A stretch of DNA of 64,000 nucleotides from Natrialba asiatica DSM 12278 (lineage in GTDB: Archaea; Halobacteriota; Halobacteria; Halobacteriales; Natrialbaceae), in the NCBI RefSeq assembly GCF_000337555.1, contig NZ_AOIO01000017.1:62001-126000 (forward strand). Reading direction: 5' to 3'. Of this stretch, positions 60,820 to 64,000 are shown one piece after another. A model generated the notes under the pieces. That model did no database searches. It was not told the DNA's origin and saw only the letters and a list, made by a program, of their open reading frames with translations. A program made the position numbers and the translations under genes. Every line of letters starts with the position of its first letter. Within the stretch, counting starts at the first letter, position 1.

Positions 60820-61169
60820 GCGCGTTCGTCCTCGCGCTCGTCGTCGGCGCACTGTTTGCGCTCGGGACGTTCCTCCTCCTCCGACGCGATCTGATCCGCG
60901 TCGTCTGGGGACTCGCCATCGTCAGCCAGGCAGCAAACGTCTACCTGCTGGCGATGGGCGGGATCGAACTCGGCGGCTTCGAGACCGTCCCGGTCCTCGC
61001 CGGCCACGGCGAGGGCGTCCCCGAGACGACCGATCCCGTCGTGCAGGCGCTCGTCCTCACGGCCATCGTCATCGGCTTTGGGATGACCGCCTTCGCGCTC
61101 GTGCTCTCCTACCGCGTCTACGAGGAACACGACACGCTCGACGCCTCCGAACTGGGTGATCGCGAGTGA
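60816..61169 (+). CDS. mnhC: Mrp antiporter subunit C
   Basis: 117 residues, NuoK-like, three helices: FVLALVVGALFALGTFLLLR, RVVWGLAIVSQAANVYLLAM, then VVQALVLTAIVIGFGMTAFA. The glutamate-bearing helix typical of MnhC is here QAANVYLLAMGGIELGG. Four-base overlaps with both neighbours. Confidence 0.92.
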   Translation: MSAFVLALVVGALFALGTFLLLRRDLIRVVWGLAIVSQAANVYLLAMGGIELGGFETVPVLAGHGEGVPETTDPVVQALVLTAIVIGFGMTAFALVLSYRVYEEHDTLDASELGDRE

Positions 61170-62905
61170 ACGGGATGGCGCTACAGACGCTGTCTCCCGG
61201 CGCGGAATCGACGCTCGTGATCGCTCCCATGCTGATCGTCCTCGTCGCAGCCGTCGGCACGTTGCTCCTCGGCACCCGCCCCCGCGCTCGAGCGGGCGTG
61301 AGCCTCGCGGGCGGCGCGGCCTACCTCATCGCCGTCGCAGCGATCGACTGGTACGTCGTCCTCGCGCCTGACGCCCCGGGCGCTGCAACCTATCAGGTCG
61401 GCGGGCTTCCGGCCCCCTTCGGAATCACGCTCGTCGCCGACGGACTCTCGGCGTTTATGCTGACGATGGTCGCGGTGATCGGCGTCGCCTCGCTCGTCTT
61501 CTCGATCCGGGTCCTTCCCGAACTCGATCGGCGCAGCTACTACTTTCCGCTGTTTCACTTCCTGGCGCTCGGCGTCACCGGCGCGTTCCTTACCGGCGAC
61601 CTGTTCAACCTGTTCGTCTGGTTCGAGGTGATGTTGATGGCGAGTTACATCTTCGTCGCCTACTACGGCGGCCCGCAGCACACCCGCGCCGCGTTCTGGT
61701 ACGTCGCGCTCAACCTGCTCGCCAGCGCCGTCTTCCTGCTCGGCGTCGGCGGCATCTACGCGACGACGGGGACGCTCAACATGGCCGATCTCGCGCGTCG
61801 ACTCGCCGCGCCCGCGGCGTACGGAATCGACCCTGGCCCCGTCGTCGGTCTCCTCGGCCTCCTCCTGTCGGTGTTCGCGATCAAAGCGGGGCTCGTCCCC
61901 TTCCAGTTCTGGATCCCAACCGCCTATCGGGCCGCTCCGCCCCCGATCACCGCACTACTCGCGGGTGCGACCAAGAAGGTCGGCATCTACGCTATCATTC
62001 GGCTCTCGTTCACCGTCTTCGCGGATGCCCAGATCGGTGTCGACCTCGCCGTCCCGATCGTCGGCACGGTACTCGCTGGCGACTCGCCGCTCGCGTTCAT
62101 CGGTGCCGCCCTGTTCGTCATGGGCACCGCAAGCATCCTCGTCGGCGGACTCGGTGCCGTCGGCCGAGACTCCCTCGAGGGCGTCCTCGCGTACTCGAGC
62201 ATCGGTCAGGTCGGCTTCATCGCGGTTCCGGTCGCCATCGCCGCAACGACGACAGTTCCAGACGTTCGCCACATTGCGATCGTCGCCGCACTGGTGTACG
62301 CGCTCAACCACGCCCTGGCGAAGGGCATGCTCTTTCTCGCGGTTGGGGCGGTCCGAACGGCGACCGGAACGAGCCGTCTCGCCGACCTCGGCGGCCTGGC
62401 AAGCCGTTCGCCACTCCTCGCTGCGGCGTTTTTCATCGGTTCGCTCTCGCTCGTCGGCATCCCCCCGCTATCGGGATTTTTCGGTAAATTCCTCGTCTTC
62501 GACGCCGCCGCCCAGGCGGGATCACTGTCGGTGCTCGTGCTCCTCCTCGCCGGCTCGCTGTTGACGATCGCGTACGCAACGCGGGCCTGGAACCGAAGCT
62601 TCTGGGGACAACGAACGTCCGCGGTCGAAGACGCGATCGCCGACCCGGTTCAGGTGGCCGTTCTCCTCGCGCTCGCCGTGACGATCGTCGCCGTCGGCAT
62701 CGGATTCGAGCCGATCTACCGATTCGCGGACGCCGCCGCGACGGCCGCCCTCGATACCGACGGCTATATCGACGCCGTCGATCCGAACCAGACGGTCTCC
62801 GGCGTGGACGGCGGCAGCGTGGACGCGGGTGCAGGTGGAGGTGGAGGCGGAGGCGAAACTGGAACGGGAACGATCAACACCACTGATGGAGGTGAAACCC
62901 CATGA
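61166..62905 (+). CDS. mnhD: Mrp antiporter subunit D
   Basis: 579 residues, NuoN/MrpD type with about 14 helices. FNLFVWFEVMLMASYIFVAY, AIKAGLVPFQFWIPTAYRAA, GATKKVGIYAIIRLSFTVF, LAYSSIGQVGFIAVPVAIAA and PPLSGFFGKFLVFDAAA are characteristic. The start is GTG at 61166, overlapping the mnhC stop by 4 bases (GTGA); an ATG three codons later is an alternative. A Gly-rich, low-complexity C-terminus (about 545-570) follows the last helix, before a Shine-Dalgarno-like GGAGGTGA at 62888-62895 for the next gene. Confidence 0.93.
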   Translation: MNGMALQTLSPGAESTLVIAPMLIVLVAAVGTLLLGTRPRARAGVSLAGGAAYLIAVAAIDWYVVLAPDAPGAATYQVGGLPAPFGITLVADGLSAFMLTMVAVIGVASLVFSIRVLPELDRRSYYFPLFHFLALGVTGAFLTGDLFNLFVWFEVMLMASYIFVAYYGGPQHTRAAFWYVALNLLASAVFLLGVGGIYATTGTLNMADLARRLAAPAAYGIDPGPVVGLLGLLLSVFAIKAGLVPFQFWIPTAYRAAPPPITALLAGATKKVGIYAIIRLSFTVFADAQIGVDLAVPIVGTVLAGDSPLAFIGAALFVMGTASILVGGLGAVGRDSLEGVLAYSSIGQVGFIAVPVAIAATTTVPDVRHIAIVAALVYALNHALAKGMLFLAVGAVRTATGTSRLADLGGLASRSPLLAAAFFIGSLSLVGIPPLSGFFGKFLVFDAAAQAGSLSVLVLLLAGSLLTIAYATRAWNRSFWGQRTSAVEDAIADPVQVAVLLALAVTIVAVGIGFEPIYRFADAAATAALDTDGYIDAVDPNQTVSGVDGGSVDAGAGGGGGGGETGTGTINTTDGGETP

Positions 62906-63591
62906 CCGTCCGCACCTGGCCCGTCGCCGGCATCGTCTTTGCCATCCTCTGGATCTTCGTCCGCGGCATCGAACTCGCACCCGCGGCGCTCGTCGGGCAG
63001 TTCCTGGCCGGCATCGTCGTCGGACTCCCGATCGCGTTCCTCTTCCGGCGTCTGTACGGAAAGTACACCGATCTCGGTCGGCTGGGCCGCGCCTCGCCGT
63101 ACGCCGGCCGCTACCTCGCGGCCTTCTCGTGGGAACTCGTCCGTGCAAACCTCGATGTCGCCTACCGGGTCCTCTCCCCCCGAGTGAAGATCGAACCCGA
63201 AGTAATCCTGGTTCCGCTTCGCGTCCAGACCGTCGCCGGAATCACGCTCATCGCCAACAGTATCACCCTCACGCCCGGTACCGTCGCCCTGGATCACGAC
63301 CCGGACGAAAACGCACTGTACGTCCACGCAATCGACGGTCGCGATCCCGAATCGATCGCCGCCCCCATCAGAACCTGGGAAAACTATGCACTGGAGATGT
63401 TCGACGAGGAACTGTCTCCGGCCGATCCGCCACCCGCGATCATCACCGGACGCGAGGACGACGACACGAACGCTGCACTCGAACGATCCCACCACGACCG
63501 AGGCGAAGACGACCATCACAACAGAATGCCCAACCGAGAGCCGAACTCCGACGACCAGCACAGCCAGACGGAGGCCGACGAGGATGAGTGA
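62902..63591 (+). CDS. mnhE: Mrp antiporter subunit E, with long acidic tail
   Basis: 229 residues. The MnhE core (to about 165) has two or three helices and a cytosolic domain: VAGIVFAILWIFVRGIELAP, VGQFLAGIVVGLPIAFLFRR, FSWELVRANLDVAYRVLSPR, and the conserved ITLIANSITLTPGTVALDHD. Residues 170-229 are an extra His/Glu/Asp-rich tail (SHHDRGEDDHHNRMPNREPN), absent from most bacterial MnhE. GGAGGTGA at 62888-62895 precedes the start. Confidence 0.92.
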   Translation: MTVRTWPVAGIVFAILWIFVRGIELAPAALVGQFLAGIVVGLPIAFLFRRLYGKYTDLGRLGRASPYAGRYLAAFSWELVRANLDVAYRVLSPRVKIEPEVILVPLRVQTVAGITLIANSITLTPGTVALDHDPDENALYVHAIDGRDPESIAAPIRTWENYALEMFDEELSPADPPPAIITGREDDDTNAALERSHHDRGEDDHHNRMPNREPNSDDQHSQTEADEDE

Positions 63592-63871
63592 CGATCCAGC
63601 CGTCCTCGAATGGACCGTTCGCACGGCGCTGATCCTCGTCAGCGGACTCTGTCTGCTCTGTGGCTATCGCGTCGTTCAGGGACCGACGACGCCCGACCGC
63701 GTCGTCGCACTGGACGCTATCGCCACGAACGTCGTCGCAATTGCCGTCCTGTTCGCACTCCAGACCGGCCGGGGGCTCTTCATTACGGTGAGTCTCGTCC
63801 TCGCCATCATCGGCTTTATCGCCACGGTCGCCGTCGCCAAATTCGTCACGGAGGGCGAGATCATCGAATGA
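63584..63871 (+). CDS. mnhF: Mrp antiporter subunit F
   Basis: 95 residues from the ATG at 63584. Three helices: TVRTALILVSGLCLLCGYRV, then GPTTPDRVVALDAIATNVVA, the MnhF hallmark, and FITVSLVLAIIGFIATVAVA. Overlaps mnhE by 8 bases. Confidence 0.92.
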   Translation: MSDDPAVLEWTVRTALILVSGLCLLCGYRVVQGPTTPDRVVALDAIATNVVAIAVLFALQTGRGLFITVSLVLAIIGFIATVAVAKFVTEGEIIE

Positions 63872-64000
63872 TCCGATCCGCTCTCATCATCGCCCTGATC
63901 GTCGTCGGCGTCTTCTTCCTCACCGTCGGCACGATCGGACTGCTCCGCCTCCCGAACGTCTACAACCGCATGCACGCAACGAGCAAGCCCACGACGCTTG
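63868..64000 (+). CDS. mnhG: Mrp antiporter subunit G, N-terminal part (cut by window edge)
   Basis: The first 44 codons are present and the rest lies beyond 64000. IRSALIIALIVVGVFFLTVG is followed by IGLLRLPNVYNRMHATSKP, the MnhG signature. It overlaps mnhF by four bases and completes the A-G operon order. Confidence 0.92.
   Translation, partial: MIRSALIIALIVVGVFFLTVGTIGLLRLPNVYNRMHATSKPTTL

Noticed and set aside
1-64000. tRNA, rRNA, CRISPR arrays, IS elements
   Set aside because: No T-loop with paired stem, no regular spacer repeats, and no transposase motif found on reading; a covariance or HMM search could still find small RNAs.

Overview
The window is haloarchaeal chromosome (class Halobacteria). 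It is GC-rich, with a strong G/C bias at third codon positions and very acidic proteins. Many genes begin right at the start of their mRNA, with a TATA-like box about 25-30 bases before the start codon. Family content also fits: Bat-type HTH, TrmB and DUF7344-like regulators, Pelota, ArsA/Get3-like ATPase, archaeal Elp3, TAXI-TRAP transporter and an Mrp antiporter. No rRNA, tRNA, CRISPR array, intact insertion sequence or prophage was found. I would not name a genus from this sequence.

Region by region. (1) 1-7122: the tail of an IclR regulator and a fatty-acid/propionate set (PaaG-like enoyl-CoA isomerase, acyl-CoA dehydrogenase, 3-hydroxyacyl-CoA dehydrogenase, acyl-CoA ligase, methylmalonyl-CoA mutase catalytic subunit), mostly on separate promoters. 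(2) 7425-12156, minus strand: TAXI-TRAP permease and binding protein, a class III CoA-transferase and a small membrane protein, suggesting uptake of an organic acid followed by CoA activation. (3) 12242-19380: a sugar-acid catabolic block with two enolase-superfamily dehydratases, a LarA-like protein, an IclR regulator, and an SDR-cupin-FAH hydrolase run. The enzyme types match the steps of a diketo-hydrolase route for deoxy-sugar acids, an inference. (4) 19449-29198: mixed genes, including UspA, a phosphoesterase, an R2-like ligand-binding oxidase, a membrane-anchored spermidine-synthase-like protein, a sulfatase-like hydrolase, a DUF7344-like regulator and a CobW GTPase. (5) 29307-40126: a secreted pilin-domain-like protein, an ArsA/Get3-like ATPase, CstA, YchF, an aminotransferase and a metallo-hydrolase. 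(6) 40280-44094: an MMPL/RND exporter coupled to a TrmB regulator. (7) 44272-49642: Pelota and an RqcH/NFACT protein, both ribosome-rescue factors, with a secreted amidase between them. (8) 49912-57726: TenA, a ZIP transporter, an HpaI-type aldolase, an 11-residue-repeat acidic protein, Elp3 and a Bat-type regulator. (9) 57920-64000: the Mrp Na+/H+ antiporter operon A-B-C-D-E-F-G, each gene overlapping the next and G cut by the window edge.

The least explained items are: the hendecad-repeat protein at 53881-54699; a compact three-way-junction inverted repeat at 7330-7382; a secreted protein built of pilin-like beta modules at 29307-31337; small genes missed by length cut-offs (20109-20249, 36046-36204); an in-frame TAG followed by coding-like sequence at 26473-26694; and short leader ORFs joined by ATGA overlaps to downstream genes at 40230 and 49766. 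Nothing here is proven to be a new system; the repeat protein and the sugar-acid block are the best candidates for follow-up.
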